The notes beneath the pieces are model-generated. The model worked only from the letters and a program-made list of their open reading frames with translations. It did not search any database and was not told the DNA's origin. The position numbers and the translations under genes were made by a program. From Oegoconia quadripuncta (Eukaryota > Arthropoda > Insecta > Lepidoptera > Autostichidae): a stretch of DNA of 64,000 bases. The stretch is taken from contig OX438743.1 in assembly GCA_949316235.1 (NCBI GenBank), positions 31,217,242 through 31,281,241 on the forward strand, in the 5' to 3' direction. Below are positions 46,509 through 56,760 of this stretch, piece by piece (within the stretch, counting starts at the first letter, position 1; each line of letters starts with the position of its first letter).

Positions 46509-46551
46509 ATATAGGGCCTATGAGCAAAGTAACTGAAGAAGGCAATCATCG

Positions 46552-46860
46552 TCATCACCATCCCAACCCGTAAACATCCCACTGCAGGGATGTAGGCCTT
46601 CCCTCGTATATAGGGCCATAGTCCACGCTGGCCCAATGCGGGTTGGGGCCTTCACATGCCTTTGACTTTTTATTATTTCTCAGACATGCAGGTTTCCTCA
46701 CGATGTTTTCCTTCACCGTTTAAGTGCAGTCGGATAAATGCACATAAGTAATTAAATTAAATTTAAAAACTCATTGGTACATGGCAAGCCTGATAATCGA
46801 ACTCGGACTTCCCAAATTGGGAGGACCGGTGAGCCCGCGACGGCAGAAGAAGTCAATGTC
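46552..46860 (-). repeat. Interspersed repeat with CACGCTGGCCCAATGCGGG
   Basis: CGTAAACATCCCACTGCAGG, TAGGCCTTCCCTCGTATA, CACGATGTTTTCCTTCACCG; reverse of the pieces at 104-175, 41812-41960 and 42730. It begins some 45 bp after the RTE stop and may be an independent insertion. Confidence 0.6.
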
Positions 46861-47119
46861 TAAATATTTTTTATTTTTAGAAAGAATGGGTTATTTGAAA
46901 TAATTAAATATAAATATATTTAGTTAGATAAATATTTTAATAAATCTTAGCCCGCCTTAAATACATTTGTATTTTATAATTTAATTTATATTATATAAAT
47001 TTTTGGCCACTCTAGAAATCTAAGGTGCAGGCAAGCCTATGTTGAGCAGTTACCTAGACATAATGCAGTATATAGTAAGTAGTTAAAGTATGTTATAAAG
47101 GAAAAATAAATAACTATTT

Positions 47120-47345
47120 AAGTATGTAAAAACCAAAAAACCCGACAGCATATTTTGTATTTTGCGGACGTCATGTTGGATTTTTTACAATAAAATGTAT
47201 CTTATGACATTCCAAGGATCAAGATAAATTTAACGAGTCCATGCACTTCGAAATCGGTCAAGAACGTTTAGGCTACAGGTTGCGCTGAAGGAACGGACGG
47301 ACATACATACATACACTCGAAAAATATTACCCTCCTTTCTTGGGC
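47120..47345 (+). repeat. Interspersed repeat with CGACAGCATATTTTG
   Basis: Second copy of the repeat at 14925: CCCGACAGCATATTTTGTAT, CAATAAAATGTATCTTATGA, CGTTTAGGCTACAGG, then ACATACATACA. Confidence 0.55.
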
Positions 47346-47953
47346 AGTCGCGTAAAAAGGAAATTGAATGCTATATGCTCCACTATGCAAATTGCAGAAA
47401 AACTGCAAATTGTAAATTTTCCAGACATCATTTGCAGACGTTCTCGATTTTACGAAGAGTCAAAAAAAATAATTTACTTTTAATGCTTGGGTTTGTATGT
47501 TCGAAGGCGGGCTGAATTTACTGGAAATTACTTAGTACTTATTTTTTTGTCAAATAAAAAGTATTTTGTTGGCTTCTTTGTCGAGTTCCCAGAACATTTC
47601 TAGTGAGTTCAATGATATTTATAAGCCGTGTTTGCTCTTTTGATGATAACGGGTGGCTATTACTTTCCCAAAAATTATTACAAAATGTAAATTAAGTAAA
47701 ATATTCACACCTACACAGTTTCTTTTATTTTTTATTTCGGAATATTATCCATAGCTGGTAACACCGGGTCAACCCCGGGAGTGTTGGCTCCAGGATAAAG
47801 TTTGAGCATTACCGGGGCATAATTCTATAAGTTTAGTATGATGGAAGAGACTGAGCTCCTCCCTCATTGAATAGTCTTGTGTTTAAAAATGTGTACGTAT
47901 TTTTCACTTATCATATAGTAAACATAGACATTTAGACAAACATATTAAATCTT

Positions 47954-48248
47954 TTTTATGCACGAGTAAGCGCTTAACTTCAATCACACTCGATATTAAA
48001 TGAGTTTAAGGTAGAAGCTAGCTACCACCATCTTATCTAAATCTGCCGCCAAGCAGCAATGCCAATTGCATTGTTGTGATCCGGTTGTTATAGATATTTC
48101 AATTTAAATTTATTGCATTTATAAGATAGCCAGTCCCCCAAATGTGTTGGGGTTTCCGGGTCAGTATCTACGCTTCCACTTTCGACCTCATCTTCACTTA
48201 ACATGAGGTGTGATTGAGGTCAAGTAAAAATCCATCGTGCATAAAAAA
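47954..48248 (+). mobile_element. SINE family A, 5'-truncated, beside a reverse 3' stub
   Basis: 48017-48248 is a plus-strand copy lacking the head (starts TAGCTACCACCATCTTATCT), with about 45 extra AT-rich bases near 48095. Directly left, 47954-48010 is a decayed reverse 3' stub of the same family, giving a head-to-head arrangement of tails around 48015. Confidence 0.7.
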
Positions 48249-48289
48249 AATAGCTTCCTCGCTCGGATCTCTTAACTATTCGAAGGACT

Positions 48290-49465
48290 GGTTAGGTTAT
48301 CATATCTCCTTAACCGGAACCAACAATGCAATCAATATTGCTTCTTATTATTATTTTTGAGATTAATACAGAAATTGATATTTATGTATGGGTGTTTAAA
48401 TAACTAAGTATTTTTATATGTATGCGCTATCACAAAGTACGTAAACTTTCTATTTTGCGGCACTATCACAGAATTAATATAGTACTAACGTAGCGCTATG
48501 TAACTTATGTAGTATCCAAAATCTGTGTAATTGCCTAATTTTTAGGACTTGATAATTTGTTAAAGTATCTATTTTTATTTTATTTTATTCAGGACAACTA
48601 ACAGCTACACAATACCATGTTTTATAATCTTATATGTAGACAATGGAGGTCATTGTGTAACCAACTCCGTTATTCATGACAATTTTATTGCAGAGACAGA
48701 AAGGAATCCGAACCAGTTAATTTAAAACTTAAGTATCACTAATGTCCGACAGGACTTCCAAACACTGTTTCCTATATTGGTTTTTAGACAAAAAGAATAC
48801 ATCCGTTAAATATTTTTATACGAGTATGTGGGTATAATTTCCCTTATTTTTAGAGAACGACTTGGTAAATTGTAATTAATTTGATTCACCATTTCCACAC
48901 AATCAATATTGTTATGCAGCAAACTATATAAAAACATGGAATCCAGGAGTAATCGTCTAGTTTTCAAGGTAGGTAACGAAAATTTTTCCAAGAGCCTCCT
49001 CTAGGATCTAGATTATTTATTTTATAAAAAAGGTCATTTGAGTCACTTCAATGATACATGAGATTGTGACCGATTTTTTATGGAGAGACATCTTAAGGGA
49101 TCTTCTTCCCAAAAAGGTGAATGGGTTCATCCAGGGTTTTTATTTTGATGTATTGACATTTTGATAATCTTAGGAGATTATAGATTTGATAATGTTAGGA
49201 TATTATATTATATTTTATTATTTTACTATGTTTAACAACAATGGTTACATGTTATTATTTGTAATAACTTTTGTAAAATTTTCTTTGACGTGGACATACA
49301 TTTGATTCGATATAATATTATCATGATATTATTATTCCCAAATGACCATATTAAAATCCTTAATTGAATTAATGTTCATTTACCATTCAGTCTAATTGGT
49401 AAAATAGAGAACGTACAGAAAACTATGTCATTATCACCAAAATATAAATAAAAAATATTATTACT
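48290..49465. other. No recognised gene
   Basis: AT-rich, with only chance frames (48806-48991). Confidence 0.35.
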
Positions 49466-49469
49466 GAAA

Positions 49470-49585
49470 AAGTCCCCTTGAAGGCTGCCGTGACATGGTA
49501 CACAAAGGGCAGGAGGGCGCCGGTGTTCTGTCTTTGAATGACGAAGCTGATGCGCTGACCGAGGTAGCTGCTCTCTGGTTAGAAT
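49470..49585 (-). pseudogene. Non-LTR ORF2 carboxyl fragment, type 3
   Basis: The minus strand gives ESSYLGQRISFVIQRQNTGA then LLPFVYHVTA. The YLGQRIS-x3-IQR-x-N core recurs in the longer relic at 62424-62672 (FGQRISVPIQRGNAAS). Very short and isolated. Confidence 0.5.
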
Positions 49586-49599
49586 TACATTTTTTATTT

Positions 49600-51050
49600 T
49601 AGACTTCATAAGTTTACTATAATTTATAACTATGAAATGACGTCTAGTCTATAACTCTGTAAGGTTCACACTATTAGGGTTCCTCTCACCACTGAGTAGA
49701 TATCTTAGCTTACCACTGGCTGATGAAGCCATTGGTTCAAGATTCATTAGAAGCTTCGTTTGTTCCTTGCTACTCTTACATAAGTAATAGAAAATATCTT
49801 AGGTAAGATCTGTGGAATAAAACTCTCATTGATTTATTTCAGCGCCACCTTTGGTCAAGAGACAGTACTTTCTGAAGCGCCATCTATTGATATTCCTCAG
49901 AACTACTTTATCAATAATGATGTCCTCCAATTGGATCAATAGAACATCTTGTAAATAATTCTAACATGATTTAAATCTAATAGCTATAACGTTGCTCTCT
50001 TCTATTAATAGATATGCTAGGTAAATTTTCAATTGGTGCCGCCTAAAATCCTAGTTTGAAGTCTGGTACTCAGGTAAGTAAAATTTTAGGTACCTAGGTG
50101 TCCATGATTTCTGGAGTTAATATCATTGAGCATTCTAGGGATTTCCTAACCATAACAAATTTTATTGGGAAACTACGATACGCATGAAAATATTCTTTTT
50201 TTTAAAATCCCTCAATCAGTAACGTAGCCCGTTCAAAGAGGATTATTTTTAAGAGTTTAACTTTGTTCTTTACGCTTTAGCGTATCAAAAATCAAAATGT
50301 CCCCAAGTAAATAAAATTGTAATTTAACAACGTTTAACATGTAAAATAATAAAACAACCTATAAACATGGAGCATACAAATTATTTTTTAAATATACTTT
50401 ATCTATATCATTATTGTTTTACCAATCATCATTAATGGCACATCAATTTGAGTATTCTAATAGGGCATTCTAGCTAAAGAGAATTAACTAAGTAAACTGT
50501 TCTTTGTACCACACACCAAACAGCATAAAAGGGAATGGTTCAAGGTTGGTTTTTAAGTCATAGCGCTACTCGATAATAGATGGCGCTAGCAACGTGCTCG
50601 TTGGGAGTTCGTCTTTGGCGGGAAAATAATATCAGGGTATTTTAAACTTTTTTGCACTTGCTTATCCTTAAGGTTATTTTGCAATTTATTATCATGTAAT
50701 AAAACAATAAAAAGTTAGTCACACTTTTAAGTATAACATTGTATAAATTGATTGATATTGACATTGTATTGATAGTATGAAAACAGCAAACAATTTCGGA
50801 GTAAGTTTATTTATGTTGAGATGACGTGACAAACGAATAGGCAAGTCTGAGGGTAAGTGACAAACTTTATGCGATTCTATCGATAATTAAGAATTTCTCA
50901 GAACACTTAATTTAATCAATTTATTTTAGAGAAAAACTATTAAAAAAAATTGAATTTCTAATGTCTGTAGAAAACGCAGTCGGTCCTTAAGAGTACCTAC
51001 CTAAGTGTCGCCGAAGGAAGTCTATGTTGAAACCATATTGGTCGTGTTCT
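49600..51050. other. About 1.4 kb without recognised gene
   Basis: Contains GAGATTCGC-free AT-rich sequence with short ATGGCGC pieces (50580) often seen in lepidopteran repeats. No frame of note. Confidence 0.3.
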
Positions 51051-51052
51051 GT

Positions 51053-51127
51053 TTGAGATAAGATAGACAGTCCCCCAAATATATTGGGGGTTCCGGGTGA
51101 AGTCAGGCGCTAACCCATTATGCAAAA
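51053..51127 (+). mobile_element. SINE family A, 3' fragment with internal deletion
   Basis: GAGATAAGATAGACAGTCCC, ATTGGGGGTTCCGGGTGAAG, AACCCATTATGCA. The CATCTTCACTTAACATC block has been lost. Confidence 0.65.
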
Positions 51128-51334
51128 ATCCATGTCGTGTCCAATAGTTTTAATTCATATTCAATTCACATGTATTGTGCATGTCACTTAGAGATAAGTT
51201 TAACGAGTATAATATTCTAACCTGTTCACAATATATTCTTGAGAATGTAATAAATGGCAAAAAATATTGCATCATTTAAGAAAAATAGTGGTAAACATGA
51301 TGTCAATACAAGAAGTGAATAAATAATAATAAAT

Positions 51335-51675
51335 AAAATAAAATAAAATAAAAATCTTTATTGCCGGAACTTGTCCCATATCAATTTACATAAAAAAAAA
51401 AACACAATTAAAATTAAAAAAAAAAAAAAAAAACTAAACTAGATACAGGTCACATAGGTCATGACCACAAATATAACCAGCTCGTTCGCATTCCAGGATA
51501 TTTCACAATTTATAATGAAATGTAAAAATCTTTTAGTAATACAAAAAACTTGTTTTTAAAAGAGCAACCCCTCGAGTTTCTTGCTTGTTCTTCTCAGGGG
51601 AAAATAGCCTTTTGGACAAGCACTAACTTAAAAAATGTAAAATCTGACAAAATAAAGCTTTTTTGACTTTGTAAT
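51335..51675. mobile_element. Two non-LTR 3' ends facing each other
   Basis: 51335-51430 is a reverse tail ((AAAAT)n, ATCTTTATTGCCGGAACTTG, poly(A) runs). 51447-51675 is a plus-strand 3' untranslated end of the CR1/Jockey-like family at 41955 (CAACCCCTCGAGTTTCTTGC, GTTCTTCTCAGGGGAAAATA, ACAAAATAAAGC). No coding part is kept. Confidence 0.65.
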
Positions 51676-52317
51676 CTTACTTGGCTTACCTATAAGTTAA
51701 CATGTCCGAAGAAAATACCCAGTCCGAGACGAGTTACCGAACTCTTAGGTTTACCTAGTAAAGTGGCCCAATATAACAAGTTTCATTCGGACTAAATTTT
51801 CGAAGTAATTTTTTGGAGTTCGGCAACTCGCCCGCGGGCTAATTTTTCTCTGACGAGGTAATACTTGAAGTTTGTGATGTTCAAACTTCAATAACTTCAA
51901 AGTTATTGTCAACTGGGGATGGATTTTTGAGTTTATACATTCAAATATTTCGTTTGCAACTCTGAAAAAGTTATGCAAGTAGGTACTCTAGCTTTTTTAT
52001 AAAAATCAGGAGCACAAAGTATAGTTCGGTATTATTTTAAAGAAAAGCATGACGTATTTCCGAAAAGTCGAATATTAAGCGTCTGTTTAGATTGAGAGTG
52101 TAGATATAGAAAAATCGGTTCCACGGCCTAGAAAGGTGAACAAGAAAAGTATTTCCAAAATCATCCCCACTAAAGAATATATGAAATTACCGCTTACCAT
52201 TGCATTTCGACATAATGGTTGTCAGTAAATTTAGCTCCACCGAAAAAAAACAAGAAGTTGAAAATGTATAGAAAATTATTTTTGTAGACAAGCGATTGTA
52301 TCGTCCAGATAAACCAA

Positions 52318-52525
52318 ACCAATTGTTTTTAAACCTAATTATCTTCGAAACGGCTTAACCGATATCGATCAAACATAGCTAAGAATCTGTCCCCTCGTGT
52401 AGTCTTTAATATAAAAAAACTGCACTCCAATCGGACTATCACATTATTGAGATACGTCCGGAGAAAGAATGGACATACACACACAACGCTGTCCAACACA
52501 TACCACCCGTCTTTTTTCGCAGGAG
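52318..52525 (-). repeat. Interspersed repeat, reverse copy of 225-500
   Basis: ATCGATCAAACATAGCTAAG, CCCCTCGTGTAGTCTTTAAT, ACTGCACTCCAATCGGACTA, TTGAGATACGTCCGG, then ACACACAC. Confidence 0.6.
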
Positions 52526-53104
52526 GTTAAAATACACAACTTCTGTTTTCTGTGCTTAGATAGACCTTGCTATTTAATCATGCCGGTCAATCTCAAGTAA
52601 ATTACATTCTACAATTCATATATTCATTGATGTATGGCAGGCATAGTAGTACCTAGGAGTTCCTGAGATTTTATATATTCTAGATCAAAAGTACGCTTCA
52701 CATACAATTCGCAATGCATGCATAAGTATACCTACGTCCAGGTTACCTAAGACCTACTTCTATTTTTCTCTAAGGCGATTAATATAAACTTAAGTTAATA
52801 CTGAAATACTGTTGTGTATTTAAGCAACATAAGAAAATAATATTGAGTCATCATCTTTTTGCCCTGGTTCCAGTGATGTGCCCTCCACACAGGCAGAAAG
52901 GCAGTGCCTACCCTAGCAAACTGTAAGCTTTCCTCGAAATTCATTGTCAAGACAGCTGATTCATACTGATGTGAACAGAAATATTAAAAAAAATTGCAAA
53001 GATTGCTATCAGAGTAAGTTACAATTTTGCAGTAGTATTTTATCTCATTTAATAGCAAAAACTTATCATTTTGCCTACCCTGTGACAAAACGCTATGCCC
53101 GCCA

Positions 53105-53335
53105 TTGATACGGCCCTATGACTCGATGTCTTCGTCGGGCGAAAAAAGCGTCTTGCTTGAGTCCTGCCTCGTAGTTCCGCAAGACAGTCTTATCCGATTA
53201 GCAAAGTTAAACATCTGGCGTAATCAGATCTTGAGTGAATGGCCACAATTGGCTTTTTCATACGAGTATTTCTGTCCTACAGAGGTCAAGTTAAACACCT
53301 TACCCACGTCCATACCCTCCTACTGCAACTCCTGA
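53105..53335 (+). other. GC-balanced open frame, unrecognised
   Basis: A 76-codon frame without an ATG start in sequence of higher GC than its surroundings (53100-53400). No motif I can place. Most likely an old retroelement piece, since single-copy exons would be expected to show splice sites. Confidence 0.25.
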
Positions 53336-53559
53336 TAGAGCCAGGATCAACAGCGGCACAACCCAACGTTGCCTACCGAAAGTAAGGAGGTCCCGCTACC
53401 TTAGCCTAAAAGAATATTTAAGAAAGAAGAAAAATTTTTTATTCCCTCCTCCCCCTCTTCAAATGGTAGTGTAACCAGAGGTTAACCTTTAATAGAAAAC
53501 CTTAAACAATCGATTCCGGCCAAGATAGCGGCTTACACAGAGGCGAATTTTATATGCCC

Positions 53560-53793
53560 TTCGGGTTAGCACTTGATCTCAATCACACCTGAAGTTAAGT
53601 GATGATGAGGCCGAAGGTGGAAGCGTACTAACCCCGGAATCTCCATCTTATTTGGGGCACTGGCTATCTTATCTCTGACAACAGGAATACAACAATGTTT
53701 AACATTGCTGTTTAATGGTAGACTTAGATAAGACGTGGTAGCTAGCCAGACGGACATTTAAAATGCCCTACCACCAACCAAACCGAGTACCTA
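53560..53793 (-). mobile_element. SINE family A, head-truncated
   Basis: From GGGTTAGCACTTGATCTC to CCACCAACCAAACCGAGTAC. The tRNA-like head and poly(A) are both missing. Confidence 0.78.
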
Positions 53794-54002
53794 CTAAGGC
53801 TTTCAGTTTTATACAGTTCCTGGACATTCATTTTGATTAAGAATTATGAATAATAAATTCAGTATACGCAGATGTTAATTGTTTTGGGTTTCCCAGTCAA
53901 AGTAAGAATGCTACGATGCCATAGACAGACAGATCTAAAGACATTTTAAAAACGGAGGGTGTAGGTTCCATTCCTAGGTCGTAGTTGGAGTAGGTCTACA
54001 TG

Positions 54003-54240
54003 TATACGCACAATGGATTAGCTTGACGTCAATCACATCTGATTTTAAGGAAGATAAGTTCGAAGGTGAAAGCCCACTCATCCGGAACTCTCAACTTATT
54101 TGAGAGACAGACTGGATATCTTATCCCAAGCAGTCGGAACTCAACAATGCTCTCAGAATATTGCTGCTTGGTGGTAGCAGATTGGTAAAAATGCCTAGTA
54201 CTAAGCCCGCTGGGCAGCGAACCCACAACTTGCAATTTGT
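54003..54240 (-). mobile_element. SINE family A, decayed
   Basis: ATACGCACAATGGATTAGC, GACGTCAATCACATCTGATT, GATATCTTATCC, ACTCAACAATGCT, GCTGGGCAGCGAACCCACAA in order, with many changes. Confidence 0.65.
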
Positions 54241-54499
54241 ATATCTTGTATTGTTTGTACTTGTGTCTTAAAGAAACGGAAATTTTTGGTGAGATCTATG
54301 TTCATGAGTGGACTAAAGACGGACTGGAATACTGAAATAATTGACTTCATTATCTGGAGGAGATGATGAAATTGTATAATAGCCTTACAATTAGAGTTCA
54401 ATTAATACTCCCTTAAAACAAAGGTTTTGATCTGTACCAAGAATCACCACTGTCTCATTTTCTAAATAATTACGAGTACCTATATTGATTTCGGAGACC

Positions 54500-54775
54500 G
54501 CTCGTGGCGCAGTCGCTTTCGCTATTTGCTTTCGATTAGCGAGTTAAGCAATGGCTGACGCGGTCAGTCCCTGGATGGGTGACCACTAGTGGCATTTAAA
54601 TACGAGTGTTTCCATGCTTGTTTGTGTTCAATTGAAGGCAGTCGTTAAGCCAAGTCTGGCCTCTTAGTCGACACTAATTTTCCAATCCCTACGTGCTGGA
54701 TTTTGCTCCATACCCTCTCCCAGTGAGAGAAGGCTCTGCCCCATCAGTGGGGATATGTAAGGTTGATAATGGTGA
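54500..54775 (+). mobile_element. SINE with 5S rRNA-like head
   Basis: GAGTTAAGCAATGGCTGACG and GGTCAGTCCCTGGATGGGTG-ACC (54541-54584) follow the middle and internal control region of animal 5S rRNA (GTTAAGCAACGTCGGGCC, TTGGATGGGTGACCG). The GGATGGGTGACC box (54573-54584) is intact. The body (GGCATTT-x-AATACGAGTGTT, AATTGAAGGCAGTCGTTAAG, AGTCTGGCCT) is shared with the reverse copy at 61930-62350. The end carries CATCAGTGGGGATATGTAAG and GATGGTGAT repeats. 5S-derived SINEs form class SINE3 in other animals; assignment here is mine. Confidence 0.75.
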
Positions 54776-54779
54776 TGGT

Positions 54780-55720
54780 TTCGTTGATTAAAATAAACAA
54801 CTTTTCTGATTAACAAATCGTGGATATTTATTGAAATAAAAATAATAAAAATGAAAAATAATAAAAACAGTTCATCTTTCACATAATTACACAATAAAAT
54901 TTGTCTTAGTTTTTTTTTGTTTCGCTGTTTTGTCTCCATTCGATTTCCTTTATTTACCTACGGAGTAATCCGTCTAATGCGATTTGGAAAACAATTTAGT
55001 GGGAAATTAAATTGCAAATGATTTTTTAGTCGAATGGATTACGTTCAATTTAAGTTTTATTTTTGACAAGAAATCCAAATGACTCTAAAAATCATAAGTG
55101 TGTATAATTCTTTCATTGTCGTCACCATCTCTTTGTGTTTTTCATCTGTTCACAATTTGCTTTTGGTTATATCGAAAATAATTTAATTTTAATTCCATTT
55201 GGTACCATATAATTGTAGTGGGTGTGACCAAATGAAACTAAAAATAATTAAATTATTTGCAAATATTAAATAAATTCAGTACATAACCATAAAAAGAGTA
55301 ATAGCAAATTGTCAGATGTAACCAACTAGTATAATGCAACATGCAACTGCGTCTGTTGAATCGGTTTTGGTAAGCTTACAATAATTTAGGTTTCGTAGAG
55401 TTGATGTAAATTTTCTATCCTCTCTTCAAACTAATTTACATCGCCTGAAGGAGACCTAATAAACAATCAAACAGGCATAAAATTAACGAACGATTCGAGG
55501 AGATCGAAGTGGGAGGCAAAACGTATCTATCATAATTTACTTATAATTATCTAATATAAATTCTATTATAATTTACATTAAGTACGTATACTGAAAGATT
55601 TCACACTTGGACTAATTAGGTACGAGTGAAAGTTCTTCCACGAATCAAGAATCACATGAGAACATTTATTATAAAAACAAAACTGGAATTATTTGTCAGT
55701 CTTAAAATAACTAGCTCTCG
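54780..55720. other. No recognised gene
   Basis: AT-rich sequence between the 5S-headed SINE and the candidate ORF at 55763; only chance frames. Confidence 0.35.
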
Positions 55721-55762
55721 TTCGTGAAAAACAAAAGCCGAATAAAGATCGAATACCTCACA

Positions 55763-56038
55763 ATGATATTTATATATCTACTTATTAAATGTACATACAC
55801 AGTTAATGCCTCACGAATAACACCTATACATAAAATCGATTCCAATTTTGCTTTCAACTACAATGCCTTAAATTATGGATTACAGGAAACTCACCGTTTT
55901 TTTTCAAATTTTGTAAATCAATTTATTCAATATTTCAATATCGATCAATGGAAACCTCTAATTGGCTCTCAGTTTTTTTTTAGTTTAAGTGATAATTTGT
56001 TAAACAGCTGTTGGTTTTCCCAAGAAAATAAAATCTAA
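55763..56038 (+). CDS. Small ORF with signal-peptide-like start, unrecognised
   Basis: 91 codons from ATG at 55763 to TAA. The start (MIFIYLLIKCTYTVNA) looks like a signal peptide with a plausible cleavage after the VNA, followed by about 75 residues rich in Asn, Phe and Tyr with a single late Cys. It lies antisense to sequence downstream of the BCL11-type gene, has AT-rich codon use and has no visible promoter. I recognise no family. A chance ORF is quite possible; a small secreted peptide gene is the alternative. Confidence 0.17.
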   Translation: MIFIYLLIKCTYTVNASRITPIHKIDSNFAFNYNALNYGLQETHRFFSNFVNQFIQYFNIDQWKPLIGSQFFFSLSDNLLNSCWFSQENKI

Positions 56039-56121
56039 ATAAATTTTGTGAAACGTCATGTCATTTATAAATATGAACATCAATAGGTAGGTACTCGATT
56101 TACACATTACACTTACATAAA

Positions 56122-56127
56122 TTTATT
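56122..56127 (-). terminator. Candidate poly(A) signal AATAAA downstream of the BCL11-type stop
   Basis: Minus-strand AATAAA about 635 nt after the stop codon. Others occur further on (55922-55927, 55665-55670), and the sequence is AT-rich, so which one is used cannot be told. The stretch 56128-56760 is therefore the putative 3' untranslated region and shows no repeat I recognise. Confidence 0.25.
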
Positions 56128-56760
56128 TACAGAAGTATTTATCTAGGATAGGAAACATTTGCTTATTATTGTACAGATTATCCTAAAATTACGAAACAAC
56201 TTACTCCTTAACATAAACTACGTAGAAACTATGAAGATCCTAGGAGAATACTGGAAAATGTATTTTAATTGACACTATACATCTTAATAACTAAATCGTA
56301 CGTTAAAATCAACATAGCTAACTTTGGCATTGGTTTCCACATTTTTCCTATATAAATAAAAACATGTCAAAACAAGATCGAAAGACTGTAACGTAAAGAT
56401 TAAAGGCAATAAGAACAGCCTCCAAAAACTAAACAAAAGTTTCCTAAGAGTAACATCAACAATGCAACTGGTCAACACACATTCGTACACGAAAGATATG
56501 TCACTTAAGATATATTAATTTTATTAATGCCCTTCGGTGCATAAAGCATTTGGGCTTATATTGCAATGATTGCGCCAACTAAGTCAATTCTTAAGACTAG
56601 ATATTGAACAAAGGTTGACCTGGATTTGCTTGACGCAAAATAAATCTAGGTAATGGCGTCCGATACTCAAAAGGTAAAGAAATCGCTGGGGTGTTAGGCC
56701 TTAGAAGATCTGGCTAGGCGGCGCAAGCGGTGGCAGTCGAAGGCCACCCCACGGGTAGAG

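Noticed and set aside
54541..54584. 5S rRNA gene
   Set aside because: Only the middle part matches and it is fused to a repeat body; not a functional 5S gene.
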